Positions 17,193-25,521 of a DNA stretch of 64,000 nt are shown here, piece after piece (the first letter of the stretch is position 1; the number at the start of each line of letters is the position of its first letter). The stretch is from the NCBI GenBank assembly GCA_964419935.1, contig CAYQQJ010000018.1, positions 1 to 64,000 of the forward strand. Direction: 5' to 3'. Below the pieces are notes generated by a model. The model saw nothing but the letters and a program-made list of their open reading frames with translations, was not told where the DNA came from and did no database searches. This stretch comes from CAYQQJ01 sp964419935 (GTDB lineage Bacteria; Pseudomonadota; Gammaproteobacteria; Pseudomonadales; Cellvibrionaceae). The position numbers were made by a program, and so were the translations under genes.

Positions 17193-17732
17193 ATTAATAA
17201 TCGTGATACGAAAGGGCGTTCCAAAAAAGCAAATATCAATGATCAGATTGAAGCTAAAGAGGTTCGTCTGATAGGTGCAGATGGCGAGCAAGTCGGCATT
17301 GTCGGTATTGATGAAGCTCTGGAGATGGCGCAGGCGGCCGATCTGGATTTGGTGGAAATCGCTGGCGATGCAGAACCGGTTGTCTGCAAGATCATGGATT
17401 ATGGTAAACAGCTCTTCGAAGTGAAGAAGCAAAAAGCTGCAGCACGCAAGAAGCAGAAGCAGCAGCAAGTGAAAGAAATGAAATTTCGGCCAGGGACGGA
17501 ACAGGGGGATTATCAGGTCAAACTACGCAACCTGATACGCTTCCTCGAACAAGGGGATAAAGCCAAAGTATCGCTGCGTTTTCGCGGTCGTGAAATGGCC
17601 CACCAGGAATTGGGCATGGACGTGATGCATCGCATCGAAAAAGACCTGGAAGAACTGGCTACAGTTGAACAGCATCCAAAAATGGAAGGCCGTCAGCTGA
17701 TTATGGTCATGGCCCCGAAAAAGAAGAAATAG
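17193..17732 (+). CDS. infC: Translation initiation factor IF-3
   Basis: IF-3 binds the 30S subunit and checks start-codon pairing. The sequence has the N-domain (NDQIEAKEVRLIGADGEQVGIVGIDEAL), a lysine-rich linker and the C-domain (VKEMKFRPGTEQGDYQVKLRNLIRFLEQGDKAKVSLRFRGREM pattern), about 180 residues in all. No ATG is available. Two candidate starts exist: TTG 17187, only 3 nt from the AGGAG at 17179-17183, and ATT 17193, 9 nt away. The ATT is chosen because of spacing and because AUU is the known IF-3 start in enterobacteria, where it permits autoregulation. The 83-bp gap to rpmI shows no terminator. Confidence 0.93.
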   Translation: MNNRDTKGRSKKANINDQIEAKEVRLIGADGEQVGIVGIDEALEMAQAADLDLVEIAGDAEPVVCKIMDYGKQLFEVKKQKAAARKKQKQQQVKEMKFRPGTEQGDYQVKLRNLIRFLEQGDKAKVSLRFRGREMAHQELGMDVMHRIEKDLEELATVEQHPKMEGRQLIMVMAPKKKK

Positions 17733-17815
17733 CCCGTAAAAAGGTTGTTTTATTGTGAAAATCCGTCGCCTCTGCCACACAAACGGGCAAGCGACGCAAA
17801 TGCGGAGAAGTTGTA

Positions 17816-18010
17816 ATGCCAAAAGCTAAAGTGCACAGTGGAGCGGCAAAGCGTTTTAAGAAAACCGCTGCCGGCTACAAACACAAACACGCTAACAAGA
17901 GCCACATCCTCACTAAAATGACGACCAAACGTAAGCGTCATCTGCGCGGCACCAGTGTGCTTAACGCAGCTGATACCCCTGCAGTTGATCGTATGTTGCG
18001 CGCCAACTAG
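17816..18010 (+). CDS. rpmI: 50S ribosomal protein L35
   Basis: A 64-residue, strongly basic ribosomal protein of the large subunit. It begins MPKAKVHSGAAKRFKKTAAGYKH and ends DTPAVDRMLRAN, the standard L35 ends, and is full length. It lies between infC and rplT in the usual order; in E. coli L20 represses rpmI and rplT translation through an upstream RNA structure, and the same may hold here. Confidence 0.97.
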   Translation: MPKAKVHSGAAKRFKKTAAGYKHKHANKSHILTKMTTKRKRHLRGTSVLNAADTPAVDRMLRAN

Positions 18011-18063
18011 TTGGCTGTCGTTTCCCTTTCTTGAAAGAGAGTAATTTTAGAGGATAGTGTTAA

Positions 18064-18423
18064 ATGGCTCGTGTAAAACGTGGAGTTGAGGCGCGTCGTC
18101 GCCACAAGAAAGTTCTCAAGGCAGCTAAAGGTTACTATGGTGCGCGTTCGCGTGTTTTCCGGGTTGCCAAGCAGGCTGTAATCAAAGCTGGGCAATATGC
18201 CTATCGTGACCGTCGTGTCAAGAAACGCAATTTCCGCGCTCTGTGGATCACGCGTATCAACGCACAATCTCGCGCTGAAGGTATGAGCTACAGTCGTCTG
18301 ATCGCAGGCTTGAAAAAGGCTGACATCACTCTGGATCGCCGTGTACTGGCAGATCTGGCTGTGCATGACAAGCCCGCTTTTGCAGCCGTGGTTGCCAAGG
18401 CGAAAGAAGCTCTAGCTGCTTAA
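18064..18423 (+). CDS. rplT: 50S ribosomal protein L20
   Basis: A 119-residue basic protein, standard length, beginning MARVKRGVEARRRHKKVLK and containing the YRDRRVKKRNFRALWITRINAQ core. L20 is needed for early assembly of the large subunit and is the likely autogenous repressor of this operon. It lies 53 bp after rpmI, with TTAGAGGATAG before ATG 18064. Confidence 0.97.
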   Translation: MARVKRGVEARRRHKKVLKAAKGYYGARSRVFRVAKQAVIKAGQYAYRDRRVKKRNFRALWITRINAQSRAEGMSYSRLIAGLKKADITLDRRVLADLAVHDKPAFAAVVAKAKEALAA

Positions 18424-18548
18424 GTTGCATCCAGGCGATTGCTGCTGGCATATTGTTTGCCTTTGTTGGTCGTCGCTTGCTTGATTATCATTTGCCCGGT
18501 CAAACTGATTAGTCGTTTAACAGTGGTTTGATCGGCAGGGATACTGAA

Positions 18549-18578
18549 GGGAAGAGCTCCGGCTGCTTCCCTTTTTTT
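18549..18578 (+). terminator. Rho-independent terminator after rplT
   Basis: Stem GGGAAGAGC against GCT-G-CTTCCC (one bulged G), then seven T. It separates rplT from pheS. No phenylalanine-rich leader peptide like E. coli pheM precedes it. Confidence 0.75.
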
Positions 18579-18687
18579 ATGCTGCCGCCTTCTGACGGCG
18601 CTATAGAATTCTCATTCGCATTGGCATACATGTTCGATTGCGAGCATCTCAATCCCATTCGCGTCGGAGCTTGAAGGAACGTCTATC

Positions 18688-19719
18688 ATGCAAAACCTCG
18701 ATACTCTGGCTAACGAGGCCCTCCACTTAGTTAACAACGCCACAGATCTGGCTGGTCTCGATCAGGTGCGCGTCGACTACCTGGGTAAAAAAGGCCAGTT
18801 GACCGCCTTATTGAAGAGCCTGGGCCAACTGTCTGCCGAGGAGCGTCCTGCCGCCGGTGCAGAAATCAACAAGGCGAAGCAGCGAGTACAGGACCAGATC
18901 ACGCTCAAAAAAGCCGCACTGGAGCAGGAGGCGATAAACCGTCAGCTGGCTTCGGAGACTATTGACGTCACGCTACCGGGGCGGGCGGCGAATACTGGCG
19001 GCATGCATCCGATCACCCGAACTCTGGAACGGATTGAAGCTATCTTCTCTGCCGCAGGCTTTGGTGTTGCCGAAGGTCCGGAAATCGAAGACGATTTCCA
19101 CAACTTTGGTGCGCTCAATATTCCCGCGCACCATCCGGCTCGTGCGATGCACGACACGTTTTATGTAGACGAAAAGTACCTTTCCGGCACCCAGGTGTTG
19201 CGCACGCACACGTCTCCGGTTCAGGTGCGAACCATGCGCACGCAAGAGCCGCCCATCCGCATTATCTGTCCTGGTCGCGTCTATCGCTGTGACTCGGATC
19301 TGACGCACACGCCGATGTTTCACCAGGTGGAGGGGCTGGTTGTCGACCGGGATATCAGCTTTGCCGATCTCAAGGGAACTGTCGACCAGTTCCTGAAAGC
19401 CTTTTTTGAGGCGGATATGGCCGTGCGTTTTCGGCCTTCTTATTTTCCATTTACTGAACCCTCGGCCGAAGTCGACATCCAATGTACCAACTGCTCAGGT
19501 AGAGGTTGCCGTGTCTGCAGCAACACTGGCTGGTTGGAGGTTATGGGTTGCGGCATGGTGCATCCCAACGTTTTCGACGCTTGTGATGTTGATGCACAAA
19601 AATATACAGGCTTCGCCTTCGGTATGGGTGTCGAGCGGCTGGCGATGCTCCGTTACGGGGTGAACGACCTGAGACTGTTTTTTGAAAATGATCTGAATTT
19701 CCTACAACAATTCTCGTAA
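18688..19719 (+). CDS. pheS: Phenylalanine--tRNA ligase alpha subunit
   Basis: Catalytic alpha subunit of the alpha2-beta2 PheRS. An N-terminal coiled coil (about 1-90) precedes the class II core, with motif 2 near FHQVEGLVVDRD and motif 3 in GMGVERLAMLRYG. Residues 266-277 form a four-cysteine insert (CTNC....CRVC), a probable zinc knuckle found in many bacterial PheS but absent from E. coli, which explains the 343-residue length against 327. GGAACG precedes ATG 18688. Unusually, pheT does not follow directly: ugd lies between them. Confidence 0.97.
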   Translation: MQNLDTLANEALHLVNNATDLAGLDQVRVDYLGKKGQLTALLKSLGQLSAEERPAAGAEINKAKQRVQDQITLKKAALEQEAINRQLASETIDVTLPGRAANTGGMHPITRTLERIEAIFSAAGFGVAEGPEIEDDFHNFGALNIPAHHPARAMHDTFYVDEKYLSGTQVLRTHTSPVQVRTMRTQEPPIRIICPGRVYRCDSDLTHTPMFHQVEGLVVDRDISFADLKGTVDQFLKAFFEADMAVRFRPSYFPFTEPSAEVDIQCTNCSGRGCRVCSNTGWLEVMGCGMVHPNVFDACDVDAQKYTGFAFGMGVERLAMLRYGVNDLRLFFENDLNFLQQFS

Positions 19720-19765
19720 GTGAGCCTTTGTCAGCTCATTACTCAATAATGAAAAGGACTCTATT

Positions 19766-21103
19766 GTGAAAGTTTCCATTTTCGGTACAGGGTACGTGGG
19801 TCTGGTGACCGGTGCCTGTTTGGCTCATTCTGGCCACAATGTTATGTGTGTGGATGTCGACGAAAACAAAGTCAATCGTTTGTTGGCTGGCGACATTCCC
19901 ATTTTTGAACCGGGCCTCGACGATATCGTTAAACAAGGTGTGGCTGACGAACGCTTGCAGTTCACAACCGATGCGAAGCGAGCCGTGGATCACGGCGAAA
20001 TCATCTTCATTGCCGTTGGTACTCCGCCGGACGAAGATGGCGGCGCGGATCTGCGTTATGTCGTTCAGGTGGCCGAGTCAATTGGCGAACACATGCAGGA
20101 TTACCGTTTGGTTGTGAACAAGTCAACCGTGCCGGTAGGCAGTGCGGACAAGGTCAAGCAAAAAATTGCAGAGACATTGAGTCATCGAAATGTTGATCTT
20201 CCTTTCGATGTGGCATCCAATCCCGAATTCCTTAAGGAAGGCGCTGCAATTGCGGACTTTATGAAGCCCGACCGTATCGTTGTGGGAACCGATTCATCTC
20301 GTGTCAAAACGCTGATGGCCGAACTCTACGAGTCATTCAACCGCAATCACGATAAATTGATGTTCATGGATGTGCGGTCGGCCGAGTTGACCAAGTACGC
20401 CGCCAACGCAATGCTCGCGACCAAGATCAGTTTTATGAACGAGATTGCCAGCCTGGCGGAAAAGCTTGACGCGGATATTGAATGGGTTCGTAAAGGAATA
20501 GGCTCGGACCCGCGCATCGGGTTTCAGTTTATTTATCCGGGTTGCGGATACGGCGGTTCCTGCTTTCCGAAAGACGTGAAGGCGCTCTTGCGTACTGCTC
20601 ATTCCATAGGGGAACCCGCGTCGCTGCTAAGTGCGGTCGAGAGCGTGAACGATGCGCAGAAGCACGTTCTGGTGACCAAGTTGAAACAGCATTACAACAA
20701 TGACCTTTCCGGCAAGACGTTCGCTGTATGGGGCCTCGCTTTCAAGCCGAATACTGACGACATGCGCGAAGCGCCGAGTCGGGTGGTAATGGAGAGCCTT
20801 TGGGCCATGGGCGCCAAAGTGCAGGCCTATGATCCGGAAGCAATGGAAGAAACCCATCGGATTTATGGCGATCGCGACGATCTGACATTGGCGCCAACGG
20901 CTTATGATGCCCTGGATAACGCTGATGCATTGATCGTGTGTACGGAATGGCGCAGCTTCCGCTCACCGGATTGGGACATTCTGCACGAGAAGTTGAAAGA
21001 CAAAGCCATCTTCGATGGTCGCAATCTCTACAATCCCGCACGGATGAAAGAGCGGGGCTTTACGTTGTACAGCATAGGACGTCAGGCTATTAATGCGGAC
21101 TAG
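19766..21103 (+). CDS. ugd: UDP-glucose 6-dehydrogenase
   Basis: NAD-dependent enzyme that oxidises UDP-glucose to UDP-glucuronate, a precursor of acidic surface polysaccharides. The N-terminal Rossmann fold has GTGYVGLVTGACLAHSGH, the catalytic cysteine lies in YPGCGYGGSCFPKD, and the C-terminal UDP-binding domain has AFKPNTDDMREAPS. At 445 residues it is complete. The start is GTG 19766 behind AAAGGA, 46 bp after pheS. It has no terminator on either side and sits inside the pheS-pheT unit, so it is probably co-transcribed with pheS. The product could feed the polysaccharide system implied by wzi and the SLBB gene. Confidence 0.95.
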   Translation: MKVSIFGTGYVGLVTGACLAHSGHNVMCVDVDENKVNRLLAGDIPIFEPGLDDIVKQGVADERLQFTTDAKRAVDHGEIIFIAVGTPPDEDGGADLRYVVQVAESIGEHMQDYRLVVNKSTVPVGSADKVKQKIAETLSHRNVDLPFDVASNPEFLKEGAAIADFMKPDRIVVGTDSSRVKTLMAELYESFNRNHDKLMFMDVRSAELTKYAANAMLATKISFMNEIASLAEKLDADIEWVRKGIGSDPRIGFQFIYPGCGYGGSCFPKDVKALLRTAHSIGEPASLLSAVESVNDAQKHVLVTKLKQHYNNDLSGKTFAVWGLAFKPNTDDMREAPSRVVMESLWAMGAKVQAYDPEAMEETHRIYGDRDDLTLAPTAYDALDNADALIVCTEWRSFRSPDWDILHEKLKDKAIFDGRNLYNPARMKERGFTLYSIGRQAINAD

Positions 21104-21190
21104 ACGCGGACCAATTTGCATCAGCTGATCAGTCGCTTGATATAAAAATCGATATGAACATTGGCGAGGCCTGAAGCTCGTGCTGAAGGC

Positions 21191-21220
21191 TTGCCAGACT
21201 TATAGCTCCAAGCTTATATT
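21191..21220 (+). promoter_or_regulatory. pheT: Possible internal promoter for pheT
   Basis: TTGCCA and TATATT separated by 18 bp (or TTATAT at 17 bp) just before pheT. It would give pheT transcription independent of ugd. The start would fall only about 10 nt from the ATG, which weakens the case. Confidence 0.25.
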
Positions 21221-21235
21221 CAAAAAAGGTACACC

Positions 21236-23617
21236 ATGAAATTCAGCGAAACCTGGCTGCGGGAATGGGTTGATCCCGCGCTTGACACAAGCGCTCTGGT
21301 TGAACAAATCACCATGGCCGGTCTTGAAGTGGACGGCGTAGAATCCGTAGCAGGGGAGTTTACCGGCGTCATCGTGGGGGAGATTCTTGCCGCCGAGCAG
21401 CACTCCGATGCGGACAAGCTGCGTGTCTGTCAGGTCGCGGGACATCCGGACGGTACCATGCAAGTCGTCTGCGGTGCTCCCAACGCTCGCCCGGGCATCA
21501 AGGTACCATTTGCGGTCGTGGGTGCGGTGCTGCCAGGGGACTTTCGGATCAAGAAGGCCAAACTGCGCGGCGTGGAATCTTTCGGGATGCTGTGCGCGCA
21601 GACCGAGCTGCAAGCTGGTGATGACGACAGTGGCTTATGGGAGCTGCCGTTAGATGCCCCTGCAGGCAGTGATCTGGGTCAATACCTTGGCTTGAATGAC
21701 AATATCATTGAGGTGGACCTGACGCCAAACCGCAGTGACTGTTTGAGTGTTCGCGGTTTGGCCCGGGATGTTGGAGTGCTCAATCGGCTTGCCGTTATGC
21801 AGCCGTCGTTCGATACCGTTGCGGTGACGCTGGATGATACCTTTCCCGTTTCCCTGGAAGCCGGTAACGCATGCCCCCGTTATTGCGGACGCGTGGTACG
21901 CAATGTGGATCTCTCGCGCCCCAGCCCTCTGTGGTTACAGGAAAAGCTGCGCCGCAGCGGAATACGAAGCATTGATGCGGCAGTCGATGTGACCAATTAT
22001 GTGATGCTGGAAATGGGGCAGCCATTGCACGCGTTTGATCTGGATACCCTGGAGCAGGGCGTCCGGGTGCGTTTGGCTGCAGCCGGTGAAGTGATAACCC
22101 TGCTCGACGGGCAGGAAATCAAGCTTAACGATGACACCTTGATCATTGCCGATCAAGGCAAGCCTCTGGCAATAGCCGGCATCATGGGTGGCGAGCACAG
22201 CGGTGTATCACCAAAGACAACCAATGTTTTCCTCGAGAGCGCCTTCTTTTCACCGCTGGCAATCGCCGGCAGGGCACGGGCCTATGGCTTGCACACGGAT
22301 TCGTCCCACCGGTTTGAACGCGGCGTGGATTACAATTTGCCTCCGCTTGCGATAGAGCGCGTCACCCAGTTGCTGCTGGAGATCGCGGGCGGTGAGGCAG
22401 GGCCCGTTATCACTACCGAACTCACGGATAAACTGCCTGCACAGAAGCAAGTCACCCTCCGTCGAAGCCGGGTGGAATCCGCGCTAGGTCTGGCGCTCAG
22501 CGATGAAGAAACACTCGATATTCTGACTCGCCTCGGTCTCGAAAAGCTCACTGGCGATGGTCAGGGCTGGACCTTTGCGGTTCCCAGTTACCGGTTTGAT
22601 ATCGCCATTGAGGAGGATTTGCTGGAAGAGTTGGCGCGGATATACGGCTACAACAATTTACCGACCCGCGCGCTGAAAATGGATGCGTTATTGACACCTC
22701 ACTCGGAAACCGAGCTGGGCCTGGGAGCCGTTCGGCGCCACCTGGTATCCCGCGGATATCAGGAAGCAGTTACCTACAGCTTCATCGATCCGAAACTGCA
22801 TCAGCTGTTTGCGGGGGATGCCCCAGCAGTCGCACTGCAAAACCCGATTAGCGCCGATATGGCCACCATGCGCACCAGCTTGTTGCCCGGTTTGGTCAGA
22901 GCGTTACAATACAACATCAACCGCCAGCAGTCGCGGGTATTCCTCTTTGAGGCGGGTCAGCGCTTTGTACCAGCGGAGGTCGGGTTGACTCAGGAGCCGG
23001 CGCTGGCTGGTTTGATCTACGGTGCACGGGACGGCGAAGGCTGGGCCAATGACCAAGCCAATGTGGATTTCTTCGATATCAAGGGCGACCTGGAAAGCCT
23101 GCTGGCATTGACCGGCGATAACGCTGCCTTCGAGTTCCGCAGTGCCCAAGGTGTGCGAGCCCTGCATCCCGGGCAATTCGCAGAGATTCTCAAAGACGGT
23201 GAGTTGGTGGGCATTATCGGTGCACTCCATCCGGAGGTTCGCAAGCAACTGGACATCCCGCGGCCGGTATACCTATTCGAAATCACGCAGAAGGCTCTGG
23301 AAACTGCCGTGCTGCCGCGCTACAAGGCAATTTCCAAATACCCCGAAGTCAAACGCGACATGGCGGTAGTGGTAGATCGGGAGATTGCCGTCGCTGATCT
23401 CGAGCGTCAAATCACTGCTGTGGCAGGTGAGCGTCTCAAAAACTTAAAGGTATTTGATGTTTATGTGGGCGAAGGCATTGATCCTAAAAGGAAAAGTTTA
23501 GCTTTTAGCTTGACGTTTCAGCATCCTTCGCGCACTCTTACAGAAGAAGAAATCAACACTTCCATGGCTCAAGTCCTGGCCAGCCTGGAAGAGACGTTCA
23601 ATGTGGCGCTCAGGTAA
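21236..23617 (+). CDS. pheT: Phenylalanine--tRNA ligase beta subunit
   Basis: Large beta subunit of PheRS, responsible for tRNA recognition and editing. At 793 residues it matches E. coli PheT (795). In order: EMAP/OB tRNA-binding domain (GVIVGEILAAEQHSDADKLRVCQV, about 40-150), B1/B5 core with the B3/B4 editing region (DVTNYVMLEMGQPLHAFD), class II-like module and C-terminal ferredoxin-fold anticodon-binding domain (SKYPEVKRDMAVVVD to the end). AAAAGGTACACC precedes ATG 21236. It is followed 17 bp later by ihfA. Confidence 0.97.
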   Translation: MKFSETWLREWVDPALDTSALVEQITMAGLEVDGVESVAGEFTGVIVGEILAAEQHSDADKLRVCQVAGHPDGTMQVVCGAPNARPGIKVPFAVVGAVLPGDFRIKKAKLRGVESFGMLCAQTELQAGDDDSGLWELPLDAPAGSDLGQYLGLNDNIIEVDLTPNRSDCLSVRGLARDVGVLNRLAVMQPSFDTVAVTLDDTFPVSLEAGNACPRYCGRVVRNVDLSRPSPLWLQEKLRRSGIRSIDAAVDVTNYVMLEMGQPLHAFDLDTLEQGVRVRLAAAGEVITLLDGQEIKLNDDTLIIADQGKPLAIAGIMGGEHSGVSPKTTNVFLESAFFSPLAIAGRARAYGLHTDSSHRFERGVDYNLPPLAIERVTQLLLEIAGGEAGPVITTELTDKLPAQKQVTLRRSRVESALGLALSDEETLDILTRLGLEKLTGDGQGWTFAVPSYRFDIAIEEDLLEELARIYGYNNLPTRALKMDALLTPHSETELGLGAVRRHLVSRGYQEAVTYSFIDPKLHQLFAGDAPAVALQNPISADMATMRTSLLPGLVRALQYNINRQQSRVFLFEAGQRFVPAEVGLTQEPALAGLIYGARDGEGWANDQANVDFFDIKGDLESLLALTGDNAAFEFRSAQGVRALHPGQFAEILKDGELVGIIGALHPEVRKQLDIPRPVYLFEITQKALETAVLPRYKAISKYPEVKRDMAVVVDREIAVADLERQITAVAGERLKNLKVFDVYVGEGIDPKRKSLAFSLTFQHPSRTLTEEEINTSMAQVLASLEETFNVALR

Positions 23618-23634
23618 GCGAGGCAGGTGTAGGC

Positions 23635-23940
23635 ATGTCCGAATCACTGACAAAAGCCGATCTGGCAGAAAAGCTCTATGAAGAACTGGGCTTCAATAAG
23701 CGCGAGGCCAAAGAGCTGGTAGAGCTGTTTTTCGAGGAAATACGCAACGCGTTGGAGACCAACGAGCAGGTCAAGCTCTCGGGGTTTGGAAATTTCGATC
23801 TGCGTGACAAAAAACAACGCCCGGGTCGCAACCCCAAGACGGGGGAGGAGATACCCATCACCGCGCGAAGAGTGGTAACATTCCGGCCAGGACAAAAACT
23901 TAAGGCACGAGTAGAGGCATATGCTGGAACCAAGCCATAA
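23635..23940 (+). CDS. ihfA: Integration host factor alpha subunit
   Basis: DNA-bending nucleoid protein that pairs with IhfB. The 101-residue sequence has the alpha-type N-terminus (ALTKADLAEKLYEELGFNKREAKELVE pattern), the DNA-intercalating arm (RPGRNPKTGEEIPITARRVVTFRPGQKLK) and the expected length. pheT-ihfA-merR is a widely conserved order. IhfB is not encoded in this window, although its usual neighbours cmk, rpsA and lapA are present. Confidence 0.96.
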   Translation: MSESLTKADLAEKLYEELGFNKREAKELVELFFEEIRNALETNEQVKLSGFGNFDLRDKKQRPGRNPKTGEEIPITARRVVTFRPGQKLKARVEAYAGTKP

Positions 23941-24277
23941 CGATGAGCTGCCGACCATACCGGGCAAACGGTATTTCACTATCGGCGAAGTCAGTGAGTT
24001 GTGTGCGGTAAAGCCACACGTGCTGCGTTATTGGGAGCAGGAGTTTCCGCAGCTCAAGCCAGTCAAGCGTCGCGGTAATCGCCGTTACTACCAACGCCAA
24101 GACGTTCTGACCATCCGCCAGATTCGCGGCTTGCTCTACGACCAGGGCTTCACCATCGGCGGCGCGCGCCAGCAGATGAGCGGTGAACCGGCCAAGCAGG
24201 ACGCAGGACAATTCAATCAGCTCATTACCCAGATGATTGCCGAGCTGGAACAGGTGCTGACCGTCCTGAAGGTGTAA
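23921..24277 (+). CDS. MerR family transcriptional regulator
   Basis: A 118-residue protein with an N-terminal MerR winged helix (RYFTIGEVSELCAVKPHVLRYWEQEFPQLKPVKRRGNRRYYQRQDV) and a short C-terminal helix, with no metal-binding cysteines and no ligand domain. This is the conserved MerR-like gene that follows ihfA in pseudomonads; its targets are unknown. ATG 23921 overlaps the end of ihfA by 20 bp with AGAGG upstream, so translation is coupled. Confidence 0.9.
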   Translation: MLEPSHNDELPTIPGKRYFTIGEVSELCAVKPHVLRYWEQEFPQLKPVKRRGNRRYYQRQDVLTIRQIRGLLYDQGFTIGGARQQMSGEPAKQDAGQFNQLITQMIAELEQVLTVLKV

Positions 24278-24315
24278 TCCGGCTGAAGCAACTGTATAAA
24301 TAGTTCGTAATTTAC

Positions 24316-24343
24316 TTGCATTCAATCATCTTTCGGGTATTAT
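24316..24343 (+). promoter_or_regulatory. Promoter of tRNA-Pro
   Basis: TTGCAT and TATTAT separated by 16 bp, followed at once by GC-rich GGCGACCC, the discriminator type seen at stringently controlled stable-RNA promoters. The tRNA begins about 100 nt downstream, so a 5' leader must be removed. Confidence 0.55.
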
Positions 24344-24449
24344 GGCGACCCTGAATCGTATCGCTCTTATCAAACGAAATCAACGACTTAGACAAGTTGA
24401 TCGTCCTTGATTAGGCGATTCATAACTCGACCAGTCGAGTATCAGTTAA

Positions 24450-24526
24450 CGGAGCGTAGCGCAGCCTGGTAGCGCACTACACTGGGGGTGTAGTGGTCGT
24501 CGGTTCAAATCCGGCCGCTCCGACCA
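24450..24526 (+). tRNA. tRNA-Pro (GGG)
   Basis: Complete 77-nt cloverleaf: acceptor CGGAGCG/CGCTCCG, anticodon stem CTACA/TGTAG around a loop with GGG, T-arm CGGTTCAAATCCG, discriminator A and encoded CCA. tRNA-Pro(GGG) after ihfA-merR is the arrangement found in pseudomonads. Confidence 0.96.
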
Positions 24527-24551
24527 ATCAATCGTTGTATTCAACGTTATC

Positions 24552-24578
24552 AAAGCCCGCCATTGCGCGGGCTTTTTT
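24552..24578 (+). terminator. Terminator of tRNA-Pro
   Basis: Stem AAAGCCCGC/GCGGGCTTT with a 6-nt loop and a run of T, 25 nt after the tRNA. Confidence 0.85.
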
Positions 24579-24720
24579 ATGCGTGCGATTTGCTACCATG
24601 TCTGACGGATTAACGATGTTGGCGAAATTTTTGACTAACTTCAGTATCCGTACAGTCGATTCCAGAAAGCTTTACGCACACTGCGGAGCTCTCGTGAAAT
24701 ATGTTATATGAGGTGGAAAG

Positions 24721-25521
24721 GTGGAAAAGAAAACGCTCGCAATAGTGGGTTGTGGAAAACTTGCTGAAATCGTAGTCGACGCAGTCATCGACGGCATTTT
24801 GCCCGACTATGAACTTATTGGACTGTTTTCCAATACCAAGGAAAAAGCACACCGCCTTGCGGGAAAAATCGAAACTGCAAAACTGGGTTATGCATGTACT
24901 GCCTGCGACACAGTGGAAGCGTTGCTGGCGCTCAAGCCAGACTACATTGTGGAGTCGGCTTCTCCTGCAGCCATGAAAGAGCTTGTGCTGCCCGCTTTGG
25001 AAAACGGCTCGTCAGTTGTGACTTTGTCGGTCGGGGTATTTGCCGATGAAGCGTTTTATGAGGAGGTGAAAAAGGTCGCTCGCCGCACCAATGCCCGTGT
25101 GCATATTGTATCGGGAGCTATCGGCGGCTTTGATGTGCTGCGTACCGTATCGCTGATGGGGCGCTGTGAAGCCTCAATTGACACGGAGAAGGGGCCTAAT
25201 TCGCTGAAAAATACATCCGTGTACGATGAAGCACTACAAACGGAAAAGCGAAGAGTGTTTGCAGGTAACGCCAAAGAGGCTATTGCGCTCTTTCCCACCA
25301 AGGTCAACGTTGCGGTGGCCGCATCACTGGCTACGGTCGGCCCCATGGACATGAAAGTGTCTGTGACATCAACCCCGGGTTATGTCGGCGATGACCATCG
25401 AATAGAGATCAACAGCGAACAGGTGAAAGCCGTGATTGATGTCTACAGTGAAACATCGCAGATTGCGGGGTGGAGCGTCGTCAATACCCTCCGTAATATC
25501 ACCTCACCGATTGTGTTCTAA
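24721..25521 (+). CDS. Aspartate dehydrogenase family oxidoreductase
   Basis: A 266-residue NAD(P)-dependent enzyme of the L-aspartate dehydrogenase (NadX/DUF108) family, which makes iminoaspartate/oxaloacetate from aspartate. The N-terminus has a Rossmann GCGKLAE motif; the middle carries HIVSGAIGGFDVLRTVSLMG, a typical substrate-domain stretch; near the end KVNVAVAASLATVG and DDHRIEI supply the conserved asparagine and histidine. The start is GTG 24721 behind AGGTGGAAAG. It is single, and its 3' end overlaps a convergent dehydrogenase gene by 23 bp. The physiological role could be NAD synthesis or amino-acid metabolism; the sequence does not decide. Confidence 0.75.
   Translation: MEKKTLAIVGCGKLAEIVVDAVIDGILPDYELIGLFSNTKEKAHRLAGKIETAKLGYACTACDTVEALLALKPDYIVESASPAAMKELVLPALENGSSVVTLSVGVFADEAFYEEVKKVARRTNARVHIVSGAIGGFDVLRTVSLMGRCEASIDTEKGPNSLKNTSVYDEALQTEKRRVFAGNAKEAIALFPTKVNVAVAASLATVGPMDMKVSVTSTPGYVGDDHRIEINSEQVKAVIDVYSETSQIAGWSVVNTLRNITSPIVF

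Noticed and set aside
18424..18687. pheM-like attenuator leader before pheS
   Set aside because: The hairpin there is the rplT terminator; no short phenylalanine-rich frame with a ribosome binding site was found.
24493..24711. 72-codon frame starting inside tRNA-Pro
   Set aside because: Overlaps the tRNA and its terminator.
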